Shown here piece by piece: positions 25,036 to 34,856 of a DNA stretch of 64,000 nt. Position 1 is the stretch's first letter, and the number at the start of each line of letters is the position of its first letter. The stretch spans positions 612,946 through 676,945 of the forward strand of contig NZ_JARBJP010000002.1 of NCBI RefSeq assembly GCF_029309905.1. The letters are read 5' to 3'. The notes under the pieces were generated by a model. It made no database searches. It had not been told where the DNA came from and worked only from the letters and a program-made list of their open reading frames with translations. A program made the position numbers and the translations under genes. This DNA comes from Brytella acorum (GTDB taxonomy: Bacteria; Pseudomonadota; Alphaproteobacteria; Acetobacterales; Acetobacteraceae).

Positions 25036-28000
25036 TCAGTCGGCCGGGGTCTCCACCTTGTCGACGAGCTTTTTCAGAGCGCCCACGACCTTGCGCGCCA
25101 TGGTGATGCGCTGCGCGTTCGTCATTTCGCGCACGACTGCCATCTTGTGATCAGGACGCAGCTTCACGCCCTGCTCCCGATGGCGCGCGACCCATGCGAT
25201 CAGCCCTTCCGGATTGCGGAAAGCCCGGTTGCGGAACTGGACCACCATGCCCTTCGGCCCGGCTTCGAGCCGCTCCACACCCGCGGCGCGGCACAAACGC
25301 TTGATGATGACGACGTCCAGCAGATTTTCGACTTCGGCGGGAAGCGAGCCGAAGCGATCCACGAGTTCGGCGCGCATCGCATCGACTTCCGCTTCGTTTT
25401 CCAGCGCGGCGATACGGCGATACAGGCCGAGCCTGACGGGCAGATCCTGGACATACTTCTCGGGAATGAGGACCGGCAGCCCGAGGACGATATTCGGCGT
25501 CCAGTTTTCGTCCGCCGCGCGGCGCCTGCCCTTTTCGGCACGCAGATCGGCGACGGCGTCCTCGAGCATCTGCTGGTAAAGCTCGATGCCGACCTCCTTG
25601 ATGTGACCGGACTGCTCGTCTCCCAGCAGATTGCCCGCCCCGCGCAGATCGAGATCATGCGACGCCAGCGTGAAGCCTGCGCCCAGCGTGTCGAGGGTCT
25701 GCATGATTTCCAGCCGTTTCTGCGAGGCCGCAGAAAGCACGCGCGTCTGCGGCCAGGTCAGATAGGCGTAGCCACGCTGCTTGCCGCGCCCGACCCGGCC
25801 GCGAAGCTGGTAGAGCTGCCCGAGGCCGAACATGTCGGCGCGATGGATGATCAGCGTATTGACGGCGGGCATATCGAGGCCGCTTTCGACGATATTGGTC
25901 GAGAGCAGGATATCGTATTTCCCATCGGAGAATTCGGTCATGACGCGTTCGAGTTCGGCGGGCGCCAGACGCCCATGGGCCTGCACGGTTTTCGCGTCCG
26001 GCACGATCTCGCGCAGACGGTCCGCCATCCTGTCCATGTCCTCGATGCGAGGCACGACGCAGAAGACCTGCCCGCCCCGGAATCGCTCCCGCTGGATGGC
26101 TTCGCGGATCATGACGCTGTCGAACGGCGTGATGAACGTGCGAACCGCGAGACGATCGGTCGGTGGGGTGGCGATCAGGCTCATTTCGCGCAGGCCGGAG
26201 AGCGAAAGCTGAAGGGTGCGGGGCAGCGGCGTGGCCGACAGCGTCAGCACATGCACGTCCTCGCGCAGCCCCTTGAGGCGTTCCTTATGTCCGACGCCGA
26301 AATGCTGTTCCTCATCGATAATGAGCAGTCCGAGATCCGAAAAGGCAACGCCCTTGGCCAGCAGGGCATGGGTGCCGATGACGATATCGACTTTGCCTTC
26401 CGCAAGTTCGCGCCGGGTTTCCGCGGCCTGCTTGGCGGTTACCAGCCGCGACAGCTGGGCCACGCGGACCGGAAAACCCTCGAAGCGGGTCATGAACCCG
26501 CGATAATGCTGGCGCGCCAGTAGCGTGGTCGGCACGACGACCGCGACCTGCACACCCGAGAGCGCCGCGACGAAGGCCGCCCGCAATGCGACTTCCGTTT
26601 TTCCGAAGCCCACGTCGCCGCAGACAAGCCGATCCATCGGACGACCGGCGCTCATATCTTCCAGCACATCCTCGATCGCACGGGACTGGTCTTCCGTTTC
26701 CACGAAGGGAAAACGCGCGCAGAACTCGTCCCATAGCCCTTCCGCCGGAGCGAGGGTGGGCGCTTCCTTGAGCGCGCGCCCGGCGGCGGTGCGGATCAGC
26801 TCGCCCGCCATGTCCCGGATGCGGGACTTCATCTTGGATTTGCGGACCTGCCAGGCCTGACCGCCGAGCTTGTCGAGCGCGACGCCCGCCTGCTCGGAAC
26901 CAAAACGGCTCAGAAGTTCGATGTTCTCGACAGGCAGGAAGAGTTTCTGCGCGCCGTCATAGCCGAGACGCAGGCAGTCATGCGGCGCCACGCCATCGCT
27001 GACCGTTTCCAGCCCTTCGTAACGCCCGATGCCATAATCGGCATGGACCACGAGATCGCCTTCCGCAATCTCGGACGCTTCCGAAATGAATTGTTCCGCA
27101 CGTTTTTTGCGACGGGGCGGTCTGGCTATGCGTTCTCCGAGCAGATCCTGCTCGGAGACGAGCGCCATGCGGTCCAGCACGAAGCCACGCTCGAGCCCCA
27201 GCGTGATGAGGCCGACGACTCCTTTCGCAATGCCCGCCGCCGTCGACCAGTCATCATGCTGCTCGGCGGCGATCCCATGTTCCCTGAGCAACGTGGCGAT
27301 CCGCTCGCGCGAACCACGCGTCCATGCCGTGACATAGGTGCGTCGGCCGGCCCTGGTCCAGGTTTCAACCTGCTCGCGGAAGGCATCGAACACGCCGTCC
27401 CGGCCGCCCTCGGCGCTTTTCGCAAAGAGCGGCCCGGGGCGACCACCCATATCGATCCCATGGGCGAGATCGGGTTTGGCGAAGGGGCTGAGCATCGCGC
27501 ATGGGACGCGACCGAGCATTGCGTCCCATGCGTGAAGATCGAGATAGAGACGATGCGGCGGCAACGGGCGGTAGATAAGTTCGCCCTCGCGCGAGGGCGC
27601 CCGACGCGCGTCGTAATGATCGGCGATCATATCCAGGCGGGCGCGCAGGATGTCCGGGACCTGATGGTCGAGACTGACGGACGCGTCGAGCATGTAGTCG
27701 ATCAGCGTGTCCATACTCTCGTGAAAGAGCGGCACATAATGATCGAGGCCGGGATAGCGCCGCCCGTCGGACACGTTTTCGTAGATCGTATCGGAGGTGG
27801 CTGACGGGCCGAAGAGATCGCGCCATCCCGTGCGAAAGCGGCTGATGGCATCGGGGCCGAGGGCGTATTCCGAAACCGGTCGCAGATCGAACTGCCTGAG
27901 TTCGCCGGTCGAGCGCTGCGTGGCGACGTCGAAACGGCGGATGTTTTCGACCTCGTCTCCGAAGAGATCGAGTCGGATGGGCTCGCTTTCAGCAGCGGGA

Positions 28001-28497
28001 TAGAGGTCGAAAATGCCGCCGCGCGTTGCGAATTCTCCGGCCTCCATGACCGTGTCGGTCCGGGTGTAGCCGCTGGCGACGAGCAGTTCGACCAACATGG
28101 CCGGATCGAGCGATTCGCCCGTCCGGATGCTGAGCGCCTGTCCCTCGAATGATGCGCGGGGCGGCACGCGCTGCAACAGGGCGTGCGCCGTCGTCAGGAC
28201 GACGCGGCGGGATTTCGACTTTTCGAGCAGTCGGGTCAGCGTGCTGGCCCGCTCCGCGACGATGGCGGCGTTGGGAGACACCCGGTCGTAAGGAAGGCAA
28301 TCCCATGCCGGGAAACGCAGTACGTCCACTTCGGGCATCATGTAAGCCATGACATCCGCGAGAGCGGCGACCGCGGCGTCGTCGCGCGCCACGTGCAGAA
28401 GCGGTCCGTCATGCTCGGCGAGACGGCTCCGGAGCAGGAAGGCGGTGGAGGCTTCGGGCACGCCCCATATGGTCGGCCAGGACGGAGCATCGGTCAT
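25036..28497 (-). CDS. mfd: Transcription-repair coupling factor Mfd
   Basis: About 1153 residues, full length. The N-terminal UvrB-homology module (LRFPAWDCLPYDRVSPN, RGGIFDLYPAAESEPIRLDLFGDEVE) is followed by the RNA-polymerase-interacting domain (GDLVVHADYGIGRYEGLE), the RecG-like translocase with Walker A CGDVGFGKTEVALRAAF (near residue 630), DEEQHFGVGHKERLK (near 728), motif VESGLDMPAVNTLI and QLRGRVGRGKQRGYAYL, and the C-terminal TRCF domain. It removes stalled RNA polymerase and recruits UvrA. ATG 28497 is preferred over a TTG four codons upstream. Divergent from recG with 171 bp between. Confidence 0.97.
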   Translation of the reverse strand: MTDAPSWPTIWGVPEASTAFLLRSRLAEHDGPLLHVARDDAAVAALADVMAYMMPEVDVLRFPAWDCLPYDRVSPNAAIVAERASTLTRLLEKSKSRRVVLTTAHALLQRVPPRASFEGQALSIRTGESLDPAMLVELLVASGYTRTDTVMEAGEFATRGGIFDLYPAAESEPIRLDLFGDEVENIRRFDVATQRSTGELRQFDLRPVSEYALGPDAISRFRTGWRDLFGPSATSDTIYENVSDGRRYPGLDHYVPLFHESMDTLIDYMLDASVSLDHQVPDILRARLDMIADHYDARRAPSREGELIYRPLPPHRLYLDLHAWDAMLGRVPCAMLSPFAKPDLAHGIDMGGRPGPLFAKSAEGGRDGVFDAFREQVETWTRAGRRTYVTAWTRGSRERIATLLREHGIAAEQHDDWSTAAGIAKGVVGLITLGLERGFVLDRMALVSEQDLLGERIARPPRRKKRAEQFISEASEIAEGDLVVHADYGIGRYEGLETVSDGVAPHDCLRLGYDGAQKLFLPVENIELLSRFGSEQAGVALDKLGGQAWQVRKSKMKSRIRDMAGELIRTAAGRALKEAPTLAPAEGLWDEFCARFPFVETEDQSRAIEDVLEDMSAGRPMDRLVCGDVGFGKTEVALRAAFVAALSGVQVAVVVPTTLLARQHYRGFMTRFEGFPVRVAQLSRLVTAKQAAETRRELAEGKVDIVIGTHALLAKGVAFSDLGLLIIDEEQHFGVGHKERLKGLREDVHVLTLSATPLPRTLQLSLSGLREMSLIATPPTDRLAVRTFITPFDSVMIREAIQRERFRGGQVFCVVPRIEDMDRMADRLREIVPDAKTVQAHGRLAPAELERVMTEFSDGKYDILLSTNIVESGLDMPAVNTLIIHRADMFGLGQLYQLRGRVGRGKQRGYAYLTWPQTRVLSAASQKRLEIMQTLDTLGAGFTLASHDLDLRGAGNLLGDEQSGHIKEVGIELYQQMLEDAVADLRAEKGRRRAADENWTPNIVLGLPVLIPEKYVQDLPVRLGLYRRIAALENEAEVDAMRAELVDRFGSLPAEVENLLDVVIIKRLCRAAGVERLEAGPKGMVVQFRNRAFRNPEGLIAWVARHREQGVKLRPDHKMAVVREMTNAQRITMARKVVGALKKLVDKVETPAD

Positions 28498-28668
28498 ATG
28501 CGGTTCCAACCTTCACGGTCCTTCGGCAGGGGATCGACGGTCGGAGCGTCCCGGATAACGCCGCGCGTCGGACCTGACCCTGCCGGATGGTTTCGTTTTG
28601 TTCCCGGGCGGGGTTGTCCTATAGCGTCGAGGTGATGACGTGTCAGCCCTCTTCGACCGGTTCCTGAA

Positions 28669-30789
28669 ATGACAGCGATGTCCACGCCCGAACCATCCGG
28701 TCTGCTCGCGCTCTGCGAACCATTGCTCGCACCGATCGCCTCTCTCAAGGGCATTGGTCCGCGACATGCCGGGCTTCTGCGGAAAGTCGCGGGCGGCGGG
28801 CGGATCATTGATCTGCTTTTCACCATGCCGGACCATGTCATCGATCGCCGCGCGACCATGCCACTCTCGGAGGCCCGCACGCGTCTGGCTCCGGGCGGTA
28901 TCCTGACTCTGGACGTGGAAATTCTCGGCATTGAGCGTCCTAAACGCGATCGGCAGCCTTTCCGGGTGCGGGCCTCCGATGGGAGCGATGAACTCGATAT
29001 CGTGTTCTTTCACGCCTATCTCTTGCGGGACGTACATGTCGGCGATCGTCTCGCCATTTCGGGCAAGCTGGAACATTACGGTCTGAGCCTCAGCATGCCC
29101 CATCCGGATTTCATGCTGCCGCTCGATCGTCGGCACGAGATTCCGGCTCTCGAACCGGTTTGGCCTCTGACAGCGGGTCTGTTTCCCTCCACGATGCGCA
29201 AAGCCATGAACGCGGCGTTAAGTCGGCTGCCCGTCGATCTGCCGGAATGGCTCGACCCGGCTTTGCTGAAGGTGCACCACTGGCCGGGTTTTGTCGGAGC
29301 CTTGCGCGATGTCCACGCGCCCGTCCTCACCGGAGATGCGAAATGGGAGGAGCAGTTCGCGCGCGCAAGAGCGCGCCTGGCGTTCGACGAATTGCTTGCC
29401 GACCAGTTGTGCCTCGGCATTGCCCGCGCTCGCGCCCGGACCCGGGAAGGACGAAAACTGGTTGGCGATGGTTCGCTGCGTCGGGAAGCTCTTCGCCGCT
29501 TTGGGCATGAGCCGACCGGCGCCCAGAAACGCGCCTTCACGGAGATCGCCGCGGACCTGGAAGCCGCCTGCCCGATGACGAGACTGCTTCAGGGCGACGT
29601 TGGCGCGGGTAAAACGCTGGTCGCGACATTGGCCATGTTGCAGGCGGTTGAAGCAGGAACCCAGGCCGCGCTGATGGCGCCGACGGAGATCCTTGCGCGT
29701 CAGCATTTCGAGACACTCAGCCGTCTCTGTCCCGTTCCGTGCGTCTTTCTGTCCGGCAGCATCAAGGGACGGGCACGCAGAGAGGCGCTGGAGGCGATCA
29801 GCAGCGGCGCTGCGCCGATCGTCATCGGAACGCACGCGCTGTTTCAGGACAAAGTCGTGTTTCACGATCTCGGCGTGGCCGTCATTGACGAACAGCACCG
29901 CTTCGGGGTCGAGCAGCGCATGAAACTCGGTCATAAAGGTCGTGCGACGGACGTGCTCGTGATGACCGCCACGCCGATCCCGCGCACGCTTCTCCTGACC
30001 CAGTGGGGTGAACTCCAGGTCAGCCGTCTGGACGAAAAACCGCCGGGACGCCTGCCGATCGCAACCTCGGTCCATGCCCTCTCTTCACTTGATGACATCA
30101 TCGCCGGCATCCGGCGTTCTCTGGCACGTGGCACCCAGGTCTATTGGGTGTGCCCACTGGTCGAGGAAAGCGAGGCCCTCGATCTGGCTGCCGCCGAAGC
30201 GCGCTGGGCCGATCTGGCCGAGCGTTTCAGCGAACCGGTCGGCCTCGCTCATGGCAAGCAGGACATCGTGCAACGCCAGGCCGCGCTTGACGCTTTCCGT
30301 CGCGGAGAAACGCGCCTGCTCGTTGCGACGACGGTGATCGAAGTGGGTGTGGATGTGCCCGATGCGTCGATCATGGTGATCGAGCATGCCGAACGGTTCG
30401 GTCTGGCCCAGCTTCATCAGTTGCGTGGTCGTGTCGGACGTGGCAGTGCGCGCTCCTTCTGCCTGCTGCTGTATGACGAAGCCTCCGGTCTGGGTGCGCG
30501 GTCACGACTGGGCCTGTTGAGGGAAACTGAAGACGGGTTTCGCATTGCCGATGAGGATTTTCGTCATCGCGGAGGCGGAGACCTCGCAGGGAGTCGGCAG
30601 TCTGGTCTTCCCGGTTTCCGGCTGGCGACCGGTTTTCCGTCGGATCGACTGATACACGCGGCCTGGCAGGAAAGTGCGCGACGGCTTTCCAGCGATACTG
30701 GCCTGGCGGCTGCTAGCAATGCTTCTCTTCACGTGCTTCTGCATCTGTTCGACCGTGATACACCAGAACGGATTCTGACATCTGGATGA
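28669..30789 (+). CDS. recG: ATP-dependent DNA helicase RecG
   Basis: 706 residues. The N-terminal wedge domain includes SLKGIGPRHAGLLRKV and the OB-fold; the helicase core has Walker A GDVGAGKT (309-316), DEQH (407-410) in VIDEQHRFGVEQRM, TATPIPRTLLLTQWG, and the C-terminal VIEVGVDVPDASIMVIEHAERFG, LRGRVGRG and TRG-type DEDFRHRGGGDLAGSRQSGLPGF. RecG remodels stalled forks and Holliday junctions. The start is ATG 28669, or ATG 28678; neither has a strong ribosome site. In many alphaproteobacteria a small sdhE gene sits between recG and mfd, but the gap here is too short for one. Confidence 0.97.
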   Translation: MTAMSTPEPSGLLALCEPLLAPIASLKGIGPRHAGLLRKVAGGGRIIDLLFTMPDHVIDRRATMPLSEARTRLAPGGILTLDVEILGIERPKRDRQPFRVRASDGSDELDIVFFHAYLLRDVHVGDRLAISGKLEHYGLSLSMPHPDFMLPLDRRHEIPALEPVWPLTAGLFPSTMRKAMNAALSRLPVDLPEWLDPALLKVHHWPGFVGALRDVHAPVLTGDAKWEEQFARARARLAFDELLADQLCLGIARARARTREGRKLVGDGSLRREALRRFGHEPTGAQKRAFTEIAADLEAACPMTRLLQGDVGAGKTLVATLAMLQAVEAGTQAALMAPTEILARQHFETLSRLCPVPCVFLSGSIKGRARREALEAISSGAAPIVIGTHALFQDKVVFHDLGVAVIDEQHRFGVEQRMKLGHKGRATDVLVMTATPIPRTLLLTQWGELQVSRLDEKPPGRLPIATSVHALSSLDDIIAGIRRSLARGTQVYWVCPLVEESEALDLAAAEARWADLAERFSEPVGLAHGKQDIVQRQAALDAFRRGETRLLVATTVIEVGVDVPDASIMVIEHAERFGLAQLHQLRGRVGRGSARSFCLLLYDEASGLGARSRLGLLRETEDGFRIADEDFRHRGGGDLAGSRQSGLPGFRLATGFPSDRLIHAAWQESARRLSSDTGLAAASNASLHVLLHLFDRDTPERILTSG

Positions 30790-30817
30790 CAAAAAGACAT
30801 AAGAATGTCTAAAGAGG

Positions 30818-30837
30818 ATCTGGAGAGCCCAGATTTT
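30818..30837 (+). terminator. Intrinsic terminator after recG
   Basis: ATCTGG (30818-30823), loop AGAGC, CCAGAT (30829-30834), running into TTTT. It lies 29 bases after the recG stop. A smaller hairpin, AGACAT/ATGTCT (30795-30810), precedes it. Confidence 0.55.
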
Positions 30838-30980
30838 GCCGAGCCGTCACGCACTCTGCCCTACGGCGCCGTGATACGCTTATGAGGCTTGAAAGGCCGA
30901 GAAATTACGGGCTCCTGAGTATTCTCCACATGTCATGAACCCAGTCATTGGCGGCCGCGAAACAGGGAGATATTTTAAGG

Positions 30981-32666
30981 ATGTCAGAGCCGAACCTGAC
31001 GGAAGCCACTCACGAAGCGACAATACGGCTCGCAGCCGCCGCGTGTGGTTGCCGTTCTGCCGCGCTTCTGCTGGTTCACGCCGACAGCACATTTTCCGTT
31101 CTTGCGTCTATCGGCTCAGCCCCATGGAGCACGCTGTGCGCTGGTCGCATGGACGCCGTGTTCAGGAGTTCGGCCCCTGTGCTCGTCATCCGTGAACAGG
31201 ATGACACCATGACCTGGACCCTGGGCGGCATCGCCATGTCGTCCGTCGGAGCCCCCGGAGGGGTTAAGATAATGCTCGTCGTGGCGTCCGAGCCCGGCGA
31301 TCCCCTCGAGGAGCCCTATCTCAAACCACTCAAAGATATCGCTCTGGCGATCTCACCCGTTTGGGGCGATGCTTTCACGATCGGGCCGCAGACCGGTGGA
31401 ACGGATCGTTTCAAGACGCGAGCTTCCATGCTCTCGCATCTCGAACACATGATCATGTCCGACAATGCATCATCCGTGCATCCGCGACGATTGGCGTTTC
31501 TTCTCATGGATCTTGACCACCTCTCCCGGCTCAATGAGCGGAGTGGATGGGATCGTGCCGATCGGGTCATCGAAGAGATGATACGGCGCGTGAGCGTCGC
31601 CGTTCCCTCCGGATCAAGGATTGAGTATTTCGGGGGGGGACGCGTCGCGGTAGCTACGCCTTACGGCATCACGGCCGTGACGGCGCGTTCCATCATCGCC
31701 TCGATCATGCGAGCCATGCATGCACCCTTCGAGCTTGAAGGCGAAGCCTTGAACATCTCGGTGACGCTGGGGTGGTGCGTTTATCCTCAGGATGCCTCAA
31801 ATGCCAAAGCCATGATGTCTGCGGCGCATGCCGCTCTCACCGAAGCGCGAAGGTCCGGCGCTGGGCATGACTGTCGAGCGACCGAGGCTGTCGTATCCCG
31901 GCACAATGAAATGACCGGGCTCGAAAGAAGCCTGATGCTCGCGCTGCAGGAAAATGAATTATCCCACCAGTGGATGCCGATCATCAATGTGGAAAGTCAG
32001 GAAATTGTTGCCGTGGAGGCCCTCCTGCGCTGGGAGAGGCCGGATCACGGACCGGTTTCGCCGGGTATTTTCATTCAATATGCCGAAGAGGCCGGACTCA
32101 TCGAGCAGGTGGACACGTGGAGTTTGCGGCACGCCTGCCTCGCGGCGGCCGGATGGTCGAGTCCCCTGCGGGTCTGCGTCAATATCTCCCCTCTCTGGCT
32201 GGCAAATGGTCGACTCGCGCCGCTGATCTCCGCCACACTCGCGGAGAGCGGTCTGGCCGCCCATCGCTTGCAGATCGAGCTTTCGGAACTGCGCTCCTTC
32301 GGTCCGACGGATCTCGCACACCAGGAACTTTCCCGACTACGCGCTCTGGGCGTCAAGATAGCACTGGATGATTTTGGTTCCGGGTATTCCTGCCTGGAGC
32401 GCCTGTCCTCGTTCCCGCTGGACCAGATCAAGCTGGACCGTTTTTTCATGGGAAAGATGCAGGACGATCCGCGAGTCGGTGAGGTTCTGCGCTCCCTCCT
32501 TCGCCTCGCGACCGTCCTTGGGATCAGTTGCTGCGCCAAGGGCGTCGAAACCGAACGTCAGATGGCCTTTCTCGAAGCTTATGGCTGCACGGAAGTTCAA
32601 GGCTATCTTCTGGGACAGCCTGTCGACCACGCCCTGCCAGGCTTGTCACGACAAACAGACGTTTAG
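30981..32666 (+). CDS. GGDEF-EAL domain protein, both catalytic motifs altered
   Basis: 561 residues from ATG 30981 (GGGAGA upstream; a TTG at 30948 is less likely). An N-terminal sensory region (about 10-130, GAF-like) precedes a GGDEF-type domain whose active-site loop reads FGGGRVAVA near residue 217, so cyclase activity is lost. The EAL domain keeps Glu346 in VEALLRWERP, the NISP asparagine, LSE, DDFGSGYS, KLDRFF and QGYLLGQPV, but the usual AEGVET reads AKGVET (Lys520, Glu523), replacing a conserved catalytic glutamate. It is likely a c-di-GMP-binding or partner-binding effector rather than an enzyme. No membrane span is seen. Confidence 0.9.
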   Translation: MSEPNLTEATHEATIRLAAAACGCRSAALLLVHADSTFSVLASIGSAPWSTLCAGRMDAVFRSSAPVLVIREQDDTMTWTLGGIAMSSVGAPGGVKIMLVVASEPGDPLEEPYLKPLKDIALAISPVWGDAFTIGPQTGGTDRFKTRASMLSHLEHMIMSDNASSVHPRRLAFLLMDLDHLSRLNERSGWDRADRVIEEMIRRVSVAVPSGSRIEYFGGGRVAVATPYGITAVTARSIIASIMRAMHAPFELEGEALNISVTLGWCVYPQDASNAKAMMSAAHAALTEARRSGAGHDCRATEAVVSRHNEMTGLERSLMLALQENELSHQWMPIINVESQEIVAVEALLRWERPDHGPVSPGIFIQYAEEAGLIEQVDTWSLRHACLAAAGWSSPLRVCVNISPLWLANGRLAPLISATLAESGLAAHRLQIELSELRSFGPTDLAHQELSRLRALGVKIALDDFGSGYSCLERLSSFPLDQIKLDRFFMGKMQDDPRVGEVLRSLLRLATVLGISCCAKGVETERQMAFLEAYGCTEVQGYLLGQPVDHALPGLSRQTDV

Positions 32667-32692
32667 ACCCGGGTCCGTGAAAGTCCCCGGGT
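32667..32692. terminator. Hairpin between convergent EAL and LpxR-like genes
   Basis: ACCCGGG (32667-32673) pairs with CCCGGGT (32686-32692) around a 12-nt loop, filling the 31-bp gap between the two converging genes. A shared bidirectional terminator is likely from position; no T-run is present. Confidence 0.45.
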
Positions 32693-32697
32693 GGATC

Positions 32698-33726
32698 TCA
32701 GAACTTGCCGGAGAGTTTCAGCGAGCCATAATTGAACAGGCCCCGGCGAGATGTCGAGAATTCCGCAGTCTGCCAGATCTGGCTATAGGACAGACGGACG
32801 CCGTGCCACATGACGGCGACACCCGCGTGAATCTCGCCCACGTCCCACAGCATGTTCGGCACATGGGGGGAGTTATGACGAATGGTGTTGCCTTCCAGTG
32901 TCGCATCATACGCGACAGCCTGCCCCTCGACCCCGCCGAATGCGTACCATGAAACCGGCCTCGCCATCGTGAAAGCGTCCGTTCCATCGAGGCCCGGACC
33001 GATGGTGGCATTTCCGAAATCGCTCTGAAGCCCCTGACCGAAACGTATGTTGGTCGCGAGATCGCCATACGTACGATAGTCGCCAATGGCCGCGGAGGCG
33101 GCCGGAAGGACATCGAGTCCGACGCCGTGCCGCCCTTCGCTGATGAGTGGCAGGCGCCAGATGCGTCCCATCTGCACTTGGAAAATGGGCTGGTTGGCGA
33201 GCTGGTGTCTCCAGCCCTTGTTCGGCGTATCGCTGATCAGATTATGGAACCCGTTCTGGACGTTCCGACCAAGACCTCCGGGGCCCATGATACCAAACTG
33301 GATGCCAAACACGCTGCGCGAAAGATCAGTATCGTTGATCAGATTGACCGTGCCTAGCAGAAGGCTCGAATACGGCCTGTCTGTCGCCGGAGGATTGGGG
33401 TTCTGTGTGGCGGAAGGCGTATAGATCAGCTGCTGAACGTCAAGGCTGATTCGCTGCACGCCTTCGCCCAGAATAAAACGGTTGAGGTCATGAAACGGCT
33501 TGGGGAGATTATCCGTGCCGGAGGTCCAGCCCGCGCGAAGACCCGAGGTATAATATTGGTCCGATGTCCCTTTCAGGGTTGAAACGGCGTCGTTTTCACC
33601 CTGAATGGTCCATGTTCCATAAGGATCCCGCTGGGGCGTTGCATACGCCGGAGCAACAAGGGCGCCCATCGCAACGCCGACCGACAGCGGACGGGCCGTC
33701 CAGCGCAGAATATCCACAAGCCGCAC
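32698..33726 (-). CDS. LpxR-family outer-membrane protein (lipid A deacylase-like, DUF2219)
   Basis: 342 residues starting at GTG 33726, with GAGAGG eight bases upstream. A signal peptide is present: MRLVDILRWTARPL, hydrophobic SVGVAMGALVAPAYA, cleavage after AYA. The mature protein opens with GENDAVSTLKGTSDQYYTSG, matching the LpxR active-site strand (Asn-Asp pair then YTSGL), and a candidate catalytic His lies in QNGFHNLI. The rest alternates as beta strands and ends in a Phe (LKLSGKF), typical of outer-membrane barrels. LpxR removes 3'-acyl chains from lipid A; whether this member does so is inferred. Confidence 0.85.
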   Translation of the reverse strand: MRLVDILRWTARPLSVGVAMGALVAPAYATPQRDPYGTWTIQGENDAVSTLKGTSDQYYTSGLRAGWTSGTDNLPKPFHDLNRFILGEGVQRISLDVQQLIYTPSATQNPNPPATDRPYSSLLLGTVNLINDTDLSRSVFGIQFGIMGPGGLGRNVQNGFHNLISDTPNKGWRHQLANQPIFQVQMGRIWRLPLISEGRHGVGLDVLPAASAAIGDYRTYGDLATNIRFGQGLQSDFGNATIGPGLDGTDAFTMARPVSWYAFGGVEGQAVAYDATLEGNTIRHNSPHVPNMLWDVGEIHAGVAVMWHGVRLSYSQIWQTAEFSTSRRGLFNYGSLKLSGKF

Positions 33727-34147
33727 GTCCGGTACCTCTCAAATGTTTCCAGAATCGCAGCGGTATATGTCACGCCGCAGGACAAAAGGAAACCGCGTCG
33801 CCTCCCGTGGGGCTGAACTCTGACGACGAGCGTGCTCTTGGCGACACGGTTTTCGAACCTCTTCGGCACAGGGTAAAGCACATTCCGCGGCCTCCAGAAG
33901 TAACGTCAGGGAAAACGGGGATGTTCACAGACACGCGAACATACGCATAAACGCGCCCTTTAGCGGGCTTTCGATGCGTTTTCATGTGGAAGCCGCCGAC
34001 GCAAGCATGCTAGGGTTCCCCTCGAGACCCTGCACGGCCCCATCAATGACGCGTTCTCGCGCCGGAGCCGCTCCAGTTGTTTCGTCTTACTCCACTAAGC
34101 GGCAAGATTATATTGTCGGCCGCCTTTTACATCCCGGGATTAAACCG
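33727..34147. other. 421-bp gap between lpxR-like and cold-shock genes
   Basis: This divergent intergenic region should hold promoters for both neighbours. Short open frames exist on both strands but none has a ribosome site plus recognisable protein. An AT-rich TATATT at 34108-34113 could be the -10 box for the cold-shock gene, with no good -35. I see no RNA gene. Confidence 0.5.
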
Positions 34148-34828
34148 TTGAGAAGCAACCGACCCGACCGCAGCTCTCGTTCCCCGCGCCGCGGCGGATT
34201 TGATGACGAGTTCATGTCGCCAGCCCCTTCATATGCCGATCGCGGCCCCTCGACCTTCCGTCGCCCTGCTGCCGGCGGCCCGCAGGTCGTCGCGTCCGGT
34301 CCGGAAATCAACGCAAGCGTCAAGTGGTTCAACAGCGAGAAGGGCTTTGGCTTTGTCGAGCTGGCTGACGGCTCGGGCGATGTGTTCCTTCATGCCAATG
34401 CCCTGTCCACGACGGGCCATAGCAGCGTTAATCCCGGCACGACGTTGAGCGTTCGTATCGGCCAGGGTCCCAAGGGCCGTCAGGTCGCGGAAGTGCTGAC
34501 CGTTGATGAGAGCACGGCTGAAGCGCCGCGTCCCCGCGCCGCTTTCGGTGCTCCCCGCAGCGCTGGCCCGGCCGGTTTCGGCGCTCGCCCGTCGCGTCCC
34601 GCTCCCGACCTTTCCGGCGCTGACGACATGCGTGGCACGGTCAAATGGTACAACGGTACGAAGGGCTTCGGCTTCATCACGCCGGATAGCGGTGGCAAGG
34701 ATATCTTCATCCACGCTTCTGCTCTCGAGCGTTCGGGCCTCTCCGCTCTTAACGAGGGTCAGGCTGTCGATGTGAAGGTTGTCCAGGGCCAGAAGGGTCC
34801 GGAAGCAGCGAGCGTCAATCTCGCCTGA
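34148..34828 (+). CDS. Protein with two cold-shock domains
   Basis: About 226 residues if started at TTG 34148 (GGGA upstream); ATG 34214 is an alternative. A basic N-terminus (RSNRPDRSSRSPRRGGFDDEF) leads to the first cold-shock domain with ASVKWFNSEKGFGFVEL and DVFLHANAL, an Ala/Pro/Arg linker, then the second with GTVKWYNGTKGFGFITP and DIFIHASAL. These are the RNP1 and RNP2 motifs for single-stranded RNA or DNA. Double-domain proteins of this kind are common in alphaproteobacteria and act as RNA chaperones. A strong intrinsic terminator follows. The long upstream leader could carry regulation, but this is not shown. Confidence 0.88.
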   Translation: MRSNRPDRSSRSPRRGGFDDEFMSPAPSYADRGPSTFRRPAAGGPQVVASGPEINASVKWFNSEKGFGFVELADGSGDVFLHANALSTTGHSSVNPGTTLSVRIGQGPKGRQVAEVLTVDESTAEAPRPRAAFGAPRSAGPAGFGARPSRPAPDLSGADDMRGTVKWYNGTKGFGFITPDSGGKDIFIHASALERSGLSALNEGQAVDVKVVQGQKGPEAASVNLA

Positions 34829-34856
34829 TTTCGCCTCATGCTTTCGAGTATGGGCA

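Noticed and set aside
33770..33985. 71-codon minus-strand frame between lpxR-like and cold-shock genes
   Set aside because: No ribosome site and no recognisable protein features.
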